DNA from: UBA6168 sp041741095
GTDB lineage: Bacteria > Bacteroidota > Bacteroidia > Chitinophagales > Saprospiraceae
DNA: 64,000 nt
Assembly: GCA_041741095.1 (NCBI GenBank)
Contig: JBGSKQ010000039.1
Coordinates: 1-64,000, forward strand
Direction of reading: 5' to 3'
This document shows, piece by piece, positions 51,566-60,839 of this stretch. The notes under the pieces were generated by a model. It did not search any database and was not told where the DNA came from. It was given only the letters and a program-made list of their open reading frames with translations. Both the position numbers and the translations under genes were made by a program. How positions within the stretch are numbered: position 1 is the first letter of the stretch; every line of letters begins with the position of its first letter.

Positions 51566-52594
51566 TCACACCACCGCCCTAAACTGCCGCAAAAACCGCA
51601 CATCATTCTCAAAAAACAACCTAATATCGGGGATTTCGTACAGCCGCAACGCCTGCCGCTCGATGCCCATGCCAAAGGCGAAGCCGCTGTACCGTTCCGG
51701 GTCAATGCCGCATAAGGTCAGCACGGCGGGGTCCACCATGCCGCAGCCGAGTATCTCCAACCAGCCGGTGCCTTTCGAGAGGCGGTAGTTTTTTTCGTTG
51801 TCCATGCCAATCCATACGTCCATCTCGGCGCTCGGCTCGGTGAAGGGGAAGTAGCTGGGGCGCAGGCGGATTTTGGGCGTGCCGAACATCTCCTGGGCAA
51901 AGTACATCAGCGTTTGTTTCATGTCGGCGAAGCTCACACCCTCGTCCACGTACAGCCCTTCCACCTGGTGAAACTGTGCATGGCTGCGGGCACTGATGGT
52001 TTCGTTGCGGTAAACCCTGCCGGGGGCGATGATGCGGATGGGCGGCTGTTGCGAGGTCATCACCCGTGCCTGCACGGGCGAGGTGTGGGTGCGGAGCAGC
52101 AGTTCGGTACTGCCCGTCAGGTAAAAGGTATCCTGCATGTCCCTGGCGGGGTGGTCTTCCGGCGTGTTCATGGCGGTGAAATTGTGCCAGTCGTCCTCTA
52201 TGTCGGGTCCTTCGGCCACAGTGAAGCCCATTCTTTGGAAGATGCCTACGATGCGGTTGAGGGTAGTGGCGATGGGGTGGCGGCTACCCAGTTCGAGTGG
52301 CTCACCAGGACGGCTGAGGTCGAGCAGATTGGCGTCGGCGTCGCTACTGGCAGCTTCCAGGCTTTCTTGCAATTCGGCAAACTTGCGCTCGGCAGTTTCC
52401 TTGGCCTGATTTACCCACTGGCCGTATTCTTTTTTCTGTTCGTTGGGAACATTTTTAATTTCGCCGAACAAGGGCTTGATGACGTTCTTGGAGCCGAGGT
52501 ATTGGATGCGGAACTGTTCAAGTTCCTCCTTCGTCTGAGGCTTGGCCGCTTCTATTTCGGCGATGATCTCTTTTACTTTTTCGAACATTGTCAT
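51566..52594 (-). CDS. pheS: Phenylalanyl-tRNA synthetase alpha subunit
   Basis: This is a class II tRNA synthetase subunit. The N-terminal coiled-coil (MFEKVKEIIAEIEAAKPQTK) is followed by HPIATTLNRIVGIFQRMGF, motif 2 (RVYRNETISARSHAQFHQVE) and motif 3 (GFAFGMGIERQALRLYEI). The length of 342 aa is normal. The start MTMFEK (52594) or MFEK (52588) is used because the in-frame upstream codons run through a family B repeat. pheT is not adjacent. Confidence 0.96.
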   Translation of the reverse strand: MTMFEKVKEIIAEIEAAKPQTKEELEQFRIQYLGSKNVIKPLFGEIKNVPNEQKKEYGQWVNQAKETAERKFAELQESLEAASSDADANLLDLSRPGEPLELGSRHPIATTLNRIVGIFQRMGFTVAEGPDIEDDWHNFTAMNTPEDHPARDMQDTFYLTGSTELLLRTHTSPVQARVMTSQQPPIRIIAPGRVYRNETISARSHAQFHQVEGLYVDEGVSFADMKQTLMYFAQEMFGTPKIRLRPSYFPFTEPSAEMDVWIGMDNEKNYRLSKGTGWLEILGCGMVDPAVLTLCGIDPERYSGFAFGMGIERQALRLYEIPDIRLFFENDVRFLRQFRAVV

Positions 52595-52622
52595 TGATCG
52601 TTGATCGTTGTTCGTTGGTATC
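52595..52622. repeat. Family B-like array at the pheS start
   Basis: TGATCGTTGATCGTTGTTCG followed by TTGGTATC directly precedes (on the minus strand) the pheS ATG. It is the complement of AACGAACAACGATCAA-like words seen at 42541-42570 and 40030-40065. Confidence 0.6.
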
Positions 52623-52677
52623 GTTGCCAAACACGCACAACTATCCACCAACAGGCTACAACAACTGTGGGAAGGCG

Positions 52678-52685
52678 CAAAAGTA
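52678..52685 (-). promoter_or_regulatory. -7 box TACTTTTG for the pheS-gatA operon
   Basis: The plus strand reads CAAAAGTA. It lies 84 nt before the pheS ATG. The -33 TTG is not seen. It is divergent from the glycosyltransferase promoter. Confidence 0.5.
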
Positions 52686-52732
52686 AGGATTGGTTCCTAA
52701 AAACCATTGGCGGCTGAGCCAGTGGTTTTTTC

Positions 52733-52740
52733 TATGTTTG
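52733..52740 (+). promoter_or_regulatory. -7 box TATGTTTG abutting the glycosyltransferase start
   Basis: The box matches TAnnTTTG. Only 3 nt separate it from the ATG at 52744, so the transcript must be leaderless if this box is used. TTG at 52707-52709 lies 23 nt upstream, slightly farther than usual. Confidence 0.5.
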
Positions 52741-52743
52741 ACG

Positions 52744-53622
52744 ATGAAAGTTTCTGGTTTCAGCTTTATCCGCAATGCCGTTTTGTACGATTACCCCATC
52801 GTGGAGGCCGTCCGCTCCATTTTGCCGCTGTGCGACGAAGTGGTGGTGGCAGTCGGAAAATCGGAAGACGGGACACTGGAATTGGTACAAAGCATTGATC
52901 CACAAAAAGTTAAGATTATCGAAACTACTTGGGACGATAGCCTGCGACAAGGCGGCAGGGTATTGGCCGAAGAAACAGACAAGGCTTTCAAGGCCATTTC
53001 TTCTGATGCCGATTGGGGTTTTTACATACAGGGCGACGAGGTTTTTCATGAAAGTGGCATTTCCCAAGTCAGGCAAGCTATGGAGCGCCATCAACACGAT
53101 GAAAGGGTGGACGGGCTGCTGTTCGATTTCCTGCACTTTTACGGCTCGTACCAATACGTAGGCGAAAGCTGGCGTTGGTACCGTCGGGAAGTACGCATTG
53201 TAAAAAATGACCCTTTTATTTTTTCCTATCGTGACGCTCAGGGCTTCCGAAGAGGAGGCGGGAAAAAACTGAGGGTGCGGCATTCCGGCGGCATCATCCA
53301 TCATTATGGCTGGGTAAAACCGCCCCGTTCCATGCAGCAGAAACAGTTGACTTTCAATAAATTGTGGCACGACGACAAGTGGGTGGAAAGCAATATCCCC
53401 CAAACGACGGAATGGGACTACCAAAATGTGGATGCCCTCCGCCCTTTTGAAGGCGAACACCCTTCCGTGATGAAGGAACGGGTAGCAAGACAAAATTGGT
53501 CATTTGATTTTGACACCCAAAAAAACAGCCTAAGTGCAAAAGAAAAACTGAAAAGATGGGCCGCAGGCCTGACGGGTATCCGTTTTGGTGAATACAAAAA
53601 CTACATTTTGCTGAACGACTAA
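52744..53622 (+). CDS. Glycosyltransferase family 2-like protein
   Basis: The start MKVSGFSFIRNAVLYDYPIV leads into a GT-A fold of the type that begins with a FIRN/YDYP motif. VVVAVGKSEDGT is the nucleotide-sugar strand, and DADWGFYIQGDEVFHE resembles the DxD-like metal site. The C-terminal part (HSGGIIHHYGWVKPPRSMQQ) is common to this group. It would add a sugar to an envelope glycan. The O-antigen-ligase-like gene follows after 12 nt. The acceptor is unknown. Confidence 0.85.
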   Translation: MKVSGFSFIRNAVLYDYPIVEAVRSILPLCDEVVVAVGKSEDGTLELVQSIDPQKVKIIETTWDDSLRQGGRVLAEETDKAFKAISSDADWGFYIQGDEVFHESGISQVRQAMERHQHDERVDGLLFDFLHFYGSYQYVGESWRWYRREVRIVKNDPFIFSYRDAQGFRRGGGKKLRVRHSGGIIHHYGWVKPPRSMQQKQLTFNKLWHDDKWVESNIPQTTEWDYQNVDALRPFEGEHPSVMKERVARQNWSFDFDTQKNSLSAKEKLKRWAAGLTGIRFGEYKNYILLND

Positions 53623-53634
53623 GCAAACCAATAC

Positions 53635-54924
53635 ATGCAAACTTTCCTACAATCTTATAAGGCACAGAGTGTGATTTTCCTGTTCATTTGGCTGGTGAGC
53701 ATGTTGGTATCGGCGGAGTTTGTGTTGTCGGTGGCGATGATTGCGCTGGTGTTGCTGGCCTTGTTCCAATTGAAAATTGATGGGCCAAAAGTCAGCCTGG
53801 GCCTGCGGGATACCTTGAAAAATGATTTTTCAAAATACTGGAAATACAAAGCTTGGCTGGCGGTTTCCGTACCATTTCTAATAGTTTTGATCTCTGCACT
53901 TTGGTCCAGTGATTGGCACTATACCTTGGAGCGCTTGCGCATCAAATTGCCCTTCCTCGTCCTGCCTTTTGCCTTTGCTGTCATGCCTGCCCTGCGCAAA
54001 CGGGAAATACTGACCATCCTTTATTTCCTGCTGGTCACCATGTCCATTATCAGCTTTTATGTGCTTATCAATTTTGCCATGAACTACGAGGCGGTGATGG
54101 GCGAACTGGGCCGGGGCGGCCACTTGCCGACGCCCTCCAACCACATCCGTTTTAGTCTTACTTTGGCCATTGCCATCATAGGGGGCTTGGCGCTTTGGAT
54201 GGAAAATTTTCATTTCAGACATGCCTTTGAGCGTTATTTTATAGCTGGTTTGACACTGTTCCTCTTCATTTTCATCCACATATTGTCTGTGCGCAGCGGC
54301 ATCCTGGCGCTCTATTTGGCACTGGCCGTTCTCGCCATGTATTTTGTTTTGGTTAAAAAGAAATACCTCCAAGGTTTGGCTGGGCTGCTTTGTTTAATGG
54401 CCTTGCCGATAATGGCTTATTTCACCGTTCCAAGTTTTAAACTCAAGATTGATTACGCAGTTTGGGACTACAAACAGTTCGTACAGGGTATCGGCTCCCA
54501 CTATCCCGATTCCGAGCGGCTGGTCTCTATGCAGGTTGGTTTGCAAATTGGCAACGAACACCCTTTGTTCGGCGTGGGCGCTGGTGACCTGGACCAAGCG
54601 GCCAAATCGGTTTACCAGAGCCAGTATGCCGGGAAATACAATTTCAGGATGCCGCACAATCAACTCCTTACGGTGTATGCTGGCACGGGCGCATTGGGTT
54701 TGGCCGTTTTCCTATGGGCGTTTTTCTTTCCTGTTTTTTATAAAAAAAACTACCGCAACCCGCTTTTCCTCTCCTTCCACGCCATTGTTTTTATGTCATT
54801 TTTGATGGAAAGTACCATTGAAAACAACTTCGGCGTGTCGCTTTATTTGTTCTTTCTTTTGATTGGGCTGAATTATTTGTCCGATGGTGGATTGGAGCCA
54901 AAAGAAAAAGGCCACCCATTTTGA
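53635..54924 (+). CDS. O-antigen ligase/polymerase (WaaL/Wzy_C) family membrane protein
   Basis: The 429-aa protein has about ten to twelve hydrophobic helices. Between two of them lies the extracytoplasmic loop with LVSMQVGLQIGNEHPLFGVG and the pattern RMPHNQLLTVYAGTGALGLA, including the conserved HN, typical of the Wzy_C domain. Such proteins join or polymerise O-antigen-like glycans at the outer face of the inner membrane. Operon with the glycosyltransferase upstream. The stop codon is inside a terminator loop. Confidence 0.9.
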   Translation: MQTFLQSYKAQSVIFLFIWLVSMLVSAEFVLSVAMIALVLLALFQLKIDGPKVSLGLRDTLKNDFSKYWKYKAWLAVSVPFLIVLISALWSSDWHYTLERLRIKLPFLVLPFAFAVMPALRKREILTILYFLLVTMSIISFYVLINFAMNYEAVMGELGRGGHLPTPSNHIRFSLTLAIAIIGGLALWMENFHFRHAFERYFIAGLTLFLFIFIHILSVRSGILALYLALAVLAMYFVLVKKKYLQGLAGLLCLMALPIMAYFTVPSFKLKIDYAVWDYKQFVQGIGSHYPDSERLVSMQVGLQIGNEHPLFGVGAGDLDQAAKSVYQSQYAGKYNFRMPHNQLLTVYAGTGALGLAVFLWAFFFPVFYKKNYRNPLFLSFHAIVFMSFLMESTIENNFGVSLYLFFLLIGLNYLSDGGLEPKEKGHPF

Positions 54925-54940
54925 ACGGATGGCCTTTTTC
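54904..54940. terminator. Terminator overlapping the ligase stop codon
   Basis: GAAAAAGGCCA (54904-54914) pairs with TGGCCTTTTTC (54930-54940), extended by CC/GG across one mismatch. The TGA at 54922-54924 lies in the loop. It separates the operon from the convergent OmpA gene. Confidence 0.85.
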
Positions 54941-54959
54941 TTTTGGGCGGAAAAACAGC

Positions 54960-57623
54960 TTATTGCTCCAATTCATATTTGAACTGCACCCTTTCAAAAA
55001 TAGGGGCGTCTATTTCCGGGTCAATATTTTTCAAATAAATATCCACGTCGCTGGTGTCGCTTTCTTCTTTTTTGTTGCTGTCAAAAATGACCTTGATCCA
55101 GCCGTGCCCGCCTGGTTTTACCGTGCTCGGCGAAAACTCGTAGGTGGTGCATTCGCAAACGCTGATGAGGTCAATTTCCAACGGCACTTCCCCTGCGTTC
55201 ACATAGTGGAATGTATATTCTTTGATTTCCCCTTTTTTTACCTTGCCCATGTCATAAACCCGCTGCTCAAACTGCATAACAGGCAGGCCCTTAATGTCTT
55301 TTTTCCCGTACAGGGAAGAAAGCGGGTGGATTTTTACGCTGTCTTTTTCAACAATTGATTTTTCCAACTGAATGAAATTCGGAATGCTGTCGCCGCCTGA
55401 TTTTTCCTTGCTCTTGGTGCGGCTGCTATTGTTGCGCTGGCTGGGCTTGCGGTTGTTGTTAGGTGCAGGTTTTTTCTCGTCCTTTTTGGGTTCCGTTTTG
55501 GGTGGCGCAGAGCCATCCACTTTGCGGTTGCCGATTTGGATGAGTTGTTCCTCTTCAATGGTAATGCTGGTCGGGCCTTCGAGGATCTTGAACTCGGTGC
55601 GGCGGTTGAGTTGGTGCGCTGCTTCGAAGCGGACGCTGTCAGGCAGCAGTGAATTGATGTATTCCTCTGTAAGAACCTGGCCTGCGCTCAACCAAGCAAA
55701 CTTGGCGGTTGTTTTTGCATCCACCGTTTTGGGCTGGGTTTCGCCATAACCTTTGGCTTGTATGCGGGCACGGGCGATTCCCTTTGTTGTCAGCCAGCGG
55801 CGGGCAGATTCGGCACGGCGCTGCGACAGGTTGCGGTTGTATTCGTCCACGCCCCGTGTGTCTGTGTGCGATGAAAGCTCAATGACCATGTCAGGGTATT
55901 TGTTCATCAAATCATAGATGACCTGAAGGTCGCCTTCGGCGGGGGGCAGGATTTTGTCATCATCAAAATCGTAGAGGATATTTTCCAAAACGAAAGGCTC
56001 ATTGCGCACAATTTTCTTCGTGATGCGGCCTGGTTTAAGTTCCAATTTGGCCGGAAAGTTTTTGGAGTCGAACAACCCAACGGTATTGACGGTAAAAGTA
56101 TCGTTTTCGTAGTTTTCAGCAGAAGCTACGATAATGTAGGAACGGTCAAGCTCCAATGGTGAATCGTAGCTGTTGCCGCTGCCGTTGGTTTTGCTGTCCA
56201 CGGTTTTGGCCTTGTCGCCCAGTTGTATCAGTTCAAAGGTTACGCCGTTGAGCGGCTCTTTTGTTTCCAAATCATAAGCAAGTGCTGCCAATGTTGCTTC
56301 GATTTTTTTGAGGCTCACATTGTAGATGTCGTTGCAGCAGGTTTTGCTGTGCAATGAACGGGCACCCTCAGCAGGGCGGTTGGAAACGAGGAAGCCGTGG
56401 TAGCCTTCCTGATCGAGCATGAAATAAAGGTCGTCCACGCTGGAGTTGTAGGGCTTGCCCATATTTTGCGGTTTGCTCCAACGGGTACCGTTCCAGGTGC
56501 TCATAAAAATATCGTAACCCCCGATGCCAGGATGGCCTTCGGAGCTAAAATACAAGGTTCCTTCCCTGTAAAATGGCGTATCTTCATCACCTACCGTATT
56601 GATTTGCGGACCAAGGTTGACGGGGTCGCCATATTGGCCACCACCTTTGTATGAGGCATAATAAAGATCATAACCGCCCGAACCGCCTTCCATATTGGAG
56701 GTGAAAAAGAGGACTTCTTTTCCAAAAAGCTCGCCCACGCTGGGAGATTTGGCGATGAAGTTGCCGTTGACGCCAGCCAGTTCGTTAGCTGGGCCCCAGG
56801 AACCTCCACCACCTTCGCTCATCCAGATTTTACTTTCCACCAATACATCGCCTTCGATTTGCTCACGGCAGAAAAACATGCGCTTGCCATCGGGCGAAAG
56901 GGTAACATTGGCATTGAAATAACCGGGGCGGTTGATGGTTTCGTCCAGTGGGGTAGGTTTTTCCCAGCCCTTTTCGCTGCGGGTGGACTTGTAGATTTTG
57001 GATTGGTAGTCGGTATTGTCTGCGTCCACCTCAATAACCTCGTCGGAGTTGAGGCTGGCGTAGTACATTTCCTTGTTGTCGTTGGTGAGGAAGGCAGAAT
57101 ATTCGGAGATTTTGGTGTTCACTTCTTTGCCTGCATTGCCAACGGTCACTTGTTCGTCGGGCTTTGCTACACGGGCAAACTCACAACCGATTTTTTCCAT
57201 TTCGGCCAGTTCCTTGCGAACAGGATCGGTAGCGGAGGCGAGATATTTGTCAAACTCCTCAATGGCCAGGTCATAGTTCTCGTTCATCTTGATGGAACGG
57301 GCATATTCAAAACGCTTGTCTTCCCACTTTTCGGCGTTTTTGTTTTTCTTGGTTTTTTTCAAAGCCCGCTCGTACCATTTTTCCGAGTTTTTGTAATCCC
57401 GCAGTTGGAAGCTCAGATCGGCGATGATGATGGCCAGGTCAATGTCCTTGGATTCTTCATAAGCCTTTTCGTACCATTCGAGAGCACGGTAGTAGTCTTT
57501 CTTTTCCATTTGCTCTTCCGCCGTGGTAATCATCATGGCATAGGTCGGGCGGTTGAGGGGCTGGGCAATGGCTGACAAAACACCGATCAGGCAGAGCGGA
57601 AGCAGAATGATATATTTTTTCAT
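54960..57623 (-). CDS. OmpA-family protein with TPR and PD40 repeats and a C-terminal DUF1573 domain
   Basis: The start MKKYIILLPLCLIGVLSAIA gives a signal peptide. In order come TPR-like helices (about 30-130), WD40-like PD40 repeats (SEYSAFLTNDNKEMYYASLN, NVTLSPDGKRMFFCRE), a carboxypeptidase-regulatory-like domain, an OmpA peptidoglycan-binding domain (YDFDDDKILPPAEGDLQVIY, then ELSSHTDTRGVDEYNRNLSQ, then RRAESARRWL) that carries an insert, a Lys/Asn/Ser linker, and a C-terminal DUF1573/ASH-like domain (RVYDMGKVKKGEIKEYTF). It follows the PorP/SprF gene and is probably its partner in surface assembly. The DUF1573 tail is unusual. Confidence 0.92.
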   Translation of the reverse strand: MKKYIILLPLCLIGVLSAIAQPLNRPTYAMMITTAEEQMEKKDYYRALEWYEKAYEESKDIDLAIIIADLSFQLRDYKNSEKWYERALKKTKKNKNAEKWEDKRFEYARSIKMNENYDLAIEEFDKYLASATDPVRKELAEMEKIGCEFARVAKPDEQVTVGNAGKEVNTKISEYSAFLTNDNKEMYYASLNSDEVIEVDADNTDYQSKIYKSTRSEKGWEKPTPLDETINRPGYFNANVTLSPDGKRMFFCREQIEGDVLVESKIWMSEGGGGSWGPANELAGVNGNFIAKSPSVGELFGKEVLFFTSNMEGGSGGYDLYYASYKGGGQYGDPVNLGPQINTVGDEDTPFYREGTLYFSSEGHPGIGGYDIFMSTWNGTRWSKPQNMGKPYNSSVDDLYFMLDQEGYHGFLVSNRPAEGARSLHSKTCCNDIYNVSLKKIEATLAALAYDLETKEPLNGVTFELIQLGDKAKTVDSKTNGSGNSYDSPLELDRSYIIVASAENYENDTFTVNTVGLFDSKNFPAKLELKPGRITKKIVRNEPFVLENILYDFDDDKILPPAEGDLQVIYDLMNKYPDMVIELSSHTDTRGVDEYNRNLSQRRAESARRWLTTKGIARARIQAKGYGETQPKTVDAKTTAKFAWLSAGQVLTEEYINSLLPDSVRFEAAHQLNRRTEFKILEGPTSITIEEEQLIQIGNRKVDGSAPPKTEPKKDEKKPAPNNNRKPSQRNNSSRTKSKEKSGGDSIPNFIQLEKSIVEKDSVKIHPLSSLYGKKDIKGLPVMQFEQRVYDMGKVKKGEIKEYTFHYVNAGEVPLEIDLISVCECTTYEFSPSTVKPGGHGWIKVIFDSNKKEESDTSDVDIYLKNIDPEIDAPIFERVQFKYELEQ

Positions 57624-57717
57624 GATTCTTTTTGTTGATTTGAAAAACCGTGAATGCAACAATTCAAAGTTGGTTAAACGGATTTTTTATCAAAAACCTG
57701 CATACAGCAGCTATGGT

Positions 57718-58764
57718 TTATAGGTGAGGGCACAAAATGGCTGGTTTCACATCTGGTTTCTTGAAAATTTTCCCGATGTAATAAACCGCAATTTCAAAGC
57801 CGCCCTGATGGCTGTTTACCTCACTCAGGCTAGAAAGCGTAATATCGTAAGAAAGTGCAGCCTTGATATCACCATAATCCAAACCAAGCAATACCTGGCC
57901 GGAGTCGCCAAAACGGTAGCCAAGGCCAGCATTCAATTTGATCCTTTTTTCTGGTTTCAGCATATAGCCTGCCCAGGTGTGAAACTGAAACTGGCTGGCT
58001 GGGCTGATGTTGGTATAATAAAGCTCTGGTGTGAGCGACCATTTGTCGGTCAGCGCCGTGTTCAATTGCGCATGGGCGATGAAGCGCATGGAGAGGTCGG
58101 GCGTGGATGCTTGAAAGTTGTAGTCGCTACCCGGTGTAGTGATATGGCGCACGGAGAAGCCCATGTTGTAGTCCGTGGTCTTGCTCACTTTTGATTTAAA
58201 CAGCAAACCGGCATTGATGTCGGTGAAGGAAGTATTAGGGTCTGAATTTGAACCAGAACCTGAGCCACCTCCAGAGACTATGGCATCAATAGAAGTAACG
58301 GTCTCATTTACAATCATATCCTCCCAATTTAAATCACTAGTGCCTTTAAGTTTTCTGGAGATGTTGCCGTAAGTGACCCCCAAGGTCAGCACATTTTGAC
58401 TTTTTTTATCCAATGACAAATGGAATGAGCCGGACAACTGAATGCCAGAAGTTGTGAGTTTGCCAGTACCAGCCTGATCCCGAAACACCAATCCGCCCAC
58501 GCCTATCCAGTGCCGCTTGGCAATCATCAAAATGGGCGCATCAATAAATATGGCCGGAGTGGAATAGGCATTTTTTACCGCCGTCCTCGATTGGTCTCGG
58601 TAGATGCCGCCGATACGGTAAGTTCCTTCAAATGCTCCCGTGAACGCCGGGTTCATGTGCAAAGGGTTCATGTAAAACAGCGTGTTGTGGAGATCCTGCG
58701 CATGGAGGCCGAGGCATCCGAAGAGCGTGGAAAGGGAGATCAAAAGTGTCTTAGTTAACTTCAT
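57718..58764 (-). CDS. PorP/SprF family type IX secretion-associated outer-membrane protein
   Basis: A signal peptide (MKLTKTLLISLSTLFGCLGL, to HAQ) is followed by the PorP/SprF signature FYMNPLHMNPAFTGAFEGTY and a 14-strand-like barrel pattern ending in GGFEIAVYYIGKIF. Residues around 195-205 form a Gly/Ser-rich loop (GGGSGSGSN). PorP/SprF proteins help attach or export T9SS substrates and are usually paired with an OmpA-like gene, as here. The start is chosen for the signal peptide; the ATG 25 codons upstream (58839) does not fit. Confidence 0.92.
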   Translation of the reverse strand: MKLTKTLLISLSTLFGCLGLHAQDLHNTLFYMNPLHMNPAFTGAFEGTYRIGGIYRDQSRTAVKNAYSTPAIFIDAPILMIAKRHWIGVGGLVFRDQAGTGKLTTSGIQLSGSFHLSLDKKSQNVLTLGVTYGNISRKLKGTSDLNWEDMIVNETVTSIDAIVSGGGSGSGSNSDPNTSFTDINAGLLFKSKVSKTTDYNMGFSVRHITTPGSDYNFQASTPDLSMRFIAHAQLNTALTDKWSLTPELYYTNISPASQFQFHTWAGYMLKPEKRIKLNAGLGYRFGDSGQVLLGLDYGDIKAALSYDITLSSLSEVNSHQGGFEIAVYYIGKIFKKPDVKPAILCPHL

Positions 58765-58931
58765 ATTCAAAATTTTATAGCGATTTAAGGCCTGTTCGTA
58801 AAAGCCGGAAAGATAGAAGTTTTCCTCAAAAGTGTCCAAAGTGATTGCAAGTTAGGATTTAAACCTTGTACGTATGGTAGTTAATTAATTGTATTTGCAC
58901 AGGAAGTGACAGTTTTGGCCATTCCGCTTCG

Positions 58932-60008
58932 TCATTTGTCTTGGGTGTCGTTAGTTATTTGGCCAACGATTTTTTGAACGGGGATGTCGTTCATGCACCG
59001 GAAATGGCCTTGTGGGCATTTGTCAAAACCCAATTTGGAGCAGGGGCGGCAGTTCAGCCCATTGACTTCAAAAACTTGACTTTTGTTGGGCTGCCCACCA
59101 TAGTAGGGCCACATGCCAAAGCCCGGGACAGTATTCCCCCAAACAGACAAGATTTCTTTCTGAAAAGCTGCCGCAATGTGCATCATGCCCGTGTCGTGGG
59201 TAATTACTTTTTCTGCCTGCCGGACGACGTCGGCTGACTCGTGCAGGCTCAATTTCCCGCAAAAGTTCATCACATGGCTGCCGGCTTCCCTGGCAATTTG
59301 CTCCCCTTCCGCCGCTTCGTTGGTGCCGCCCAGCAATACGATAGGCCGTGAAATTTCCTGGCAGATTTCAATGAGTTTGGCTGTCGGCAGGCGCTTTGTC
59401 TGAAAAGTGGCGCCGATGGCAAATGCTATGTATGGGGGAATGGTAATGAGGGATGTTTGGTGGTTTTTAGGAAAAAAATAATCCAAGCCTTCGCCGTCGT
59501 TTTTTACGCCCAATGGTGTAGCGGCAGCCAAATAACGGTCCACGATGTGGGCATTTGGCAAGCGGTTGATTTTGAAATTGACCAGTAGCCATTTTTCAAA
59601 ATTGAGTTTGTAAAAAGAATAAGATTTCACGCCCAACCCCCATTTGACTTGCAGGCTGCGCAGGTTTTTGTGCAGGTCAATGATGCAATCGTAGCGCTCC
59701 GCCTTAAGCTGTGGCAACACTTCCGAGACTTTTTTTTCGATGGTAAAAATTTTGTCCAGATAGGGGTTTGCCTCTAATAGCGGCAGGTATTGGCGCTTCG
59801 TGATGTAGTGGATTTCTGCGCCCAATTGTTTCTTTAAACAACGGGCCACGGGCGTCGTCAGCACAATATCGCCAATGGAGGAAAAGCGGACGATGAGGAT
59901 TTTGCGGATTGTTTTTCTCAACAAAAAAATTTGAAAAAATAGGCCACGAAATAAGCAAATATTGGCAAGAATAATTTGGGTTAAACTATCAAGGCTTGGC
60001 AGTAGCAA
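58932..60008 (-). CDS. Glycosyltransferase family 9 (heptosyltransferase-like)
   Basis: The N-terminal block RKILIVRFSSIGDIVLTTPV and the C-terminal donor site (THDTGMMHIAAAFQKEILSV, then GNTVPGFGMWPY) are those of the LPS heptosyltransferase family. GT9 proteins normally begin at the KILIVR strand, so a TTG at residue 30 (59921) may be the true start; ATG 60008 would overlap the lysozyme gene by 20 nt. It would transfer a sugar to lipid A-core or a related glycan. Confidence 0.88.
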   Translation of the reverse strand: MLLPSLDSLTQIILANICLFRGLFFQIFLLRKTIRKILIVRFSSIGDIVLTTPVARCLKKQLGAEIHYITKRQYLPLLEANPYLDKIFTIEKKVSEVLPQLKAERYDCIIDLHKNLRSLQVKWGLGVKSYSFYKLNFEKWLLVNFKINRLPNAHIVDRYLAAATPLGVKNDGEGLDYFFPKNHQTSLITIPPYIAFAIGATFQTKRLPTAKLIEICQEISRPIVLLGGTNEAAEGEQIAREAGSHVMNFCGKLSLHESADVVRQAEKVITHDTGMMHIAAAFQKEILSVWGNTVPGFGMWPYYGGQPNKSQVFEVNGLNCRPCSKLGFDKCPQGHFRCMNDIPVQKIVGQITNDTQDK

Positions 60009-60750
60009 CGGCTACTTCTTCCTCCTCAACAACTATTTTAGTAGGGTCGAGCAAGGGTTGCGGGCGCACCAGGCAGAAATCGTCGAGTTCGGCCAAGCTG
60101 CCTTTGAACACATTGAAATCCACGTCGCCATTGATGCCCTGCAAGCGGCCCCTGTTGCCATATTGCCAAAAGGACCATTGACTGCCCTCACTCAGGCAGG
60201 GGTTGCGCCAGGAACTGTAACGTGCTATCCAGATAGGATAGTCACTGAAATAGCCCGCCAAGTAGCTGTTGAAAAACTTTTGATGGGTATAAATGATGGG
60301 CTTAATTTTATAATTGTCTTCCATAAAATCAAGCCATCCCTGAATGCCCGCCCGCAGATCAATGGGCGATACGCCATCCAGCACTTCCACATCCAGGACG
60401 GGGGGAAGGTCGCCGTGGTCAAGGCTTATCCATCCAAGGAAATTGCTGGCTTGGGCTGCCGCAGGCACCCTGGGCCGGAAGAAATGGTAAGCGCCCCGTT
60501 TGATGCCTGCCTCTTTTATTTCAATCCAATTTTTACAAAATAAAGTATCCCGAAAAGTCTCCCCTTCCGTTGCCTTTACAAAGGCAAAACGAACGTCTTG
60601 CCCGGCGATGGCATTCCAGTCAATGTGTTTTTGATAATGGGAAACATCTATGCCATGCACCTCAAATCCTTCCTTGCGGACGGTCTGTTTGTTGCATCCA
60701 AACAACAAGACCACTGCCCCTAAAAGGACGATATGGCGCTTTATGGACAT
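59989..60750 (-). CDS. GH25 family lysozyme-like lipoprotein
   Basis: The N-terminal signal ends in a lipobox (VVLLFGC, Cys19). The GH25 domain shows GIDVSHYQKHIDWNAI (catalytic-side Asp), FVKATEGETFRD, GAYHFFRP, the catalytic pair in VLDVEVLDG, and QYGNRGRLQGINGDVDFNVF. It would hydrolyse peptidoglycan between MurNAc and GlcNAc from the periplasm. An acidic tail (VVEEEEVAVATAKP) follows. It overlaps the GT9 gene, so the two are probably co-transcribed. Confidence 0.93.
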   Translation of the reverse strand: MSIKRHIVLLGAVVLLFGCNKQTVRKEGFEVHGIDVSHYQKHIDWNAIAGQDVRFAFVKATEGETFRDTLFCKNWIEIKEAGIKRGAYHFFRPRVPAAAQASNFLGWISLDHGDLPPVLDVEVLDGVSPIDLRAGIQGWLDFMEDNYKIKPIIYTHQKFFNSYLAGYFSDYPIWIARYSSWRNPCLSEGSQWSFWQYGNRGRLQGINGDVDFNVFKGSLAELDDFCLVRPQPLLDPTKIVVEEEEVAVATAKP

Positions 60751-60839
60751 TTAGGACTTCTATTGAAAATTGATAACAGGGAGTTAATTAGTTTGGATGC
60801 GCAAGAACGGAAAAAAATAAATTCTGCGCAATGAGAAGG

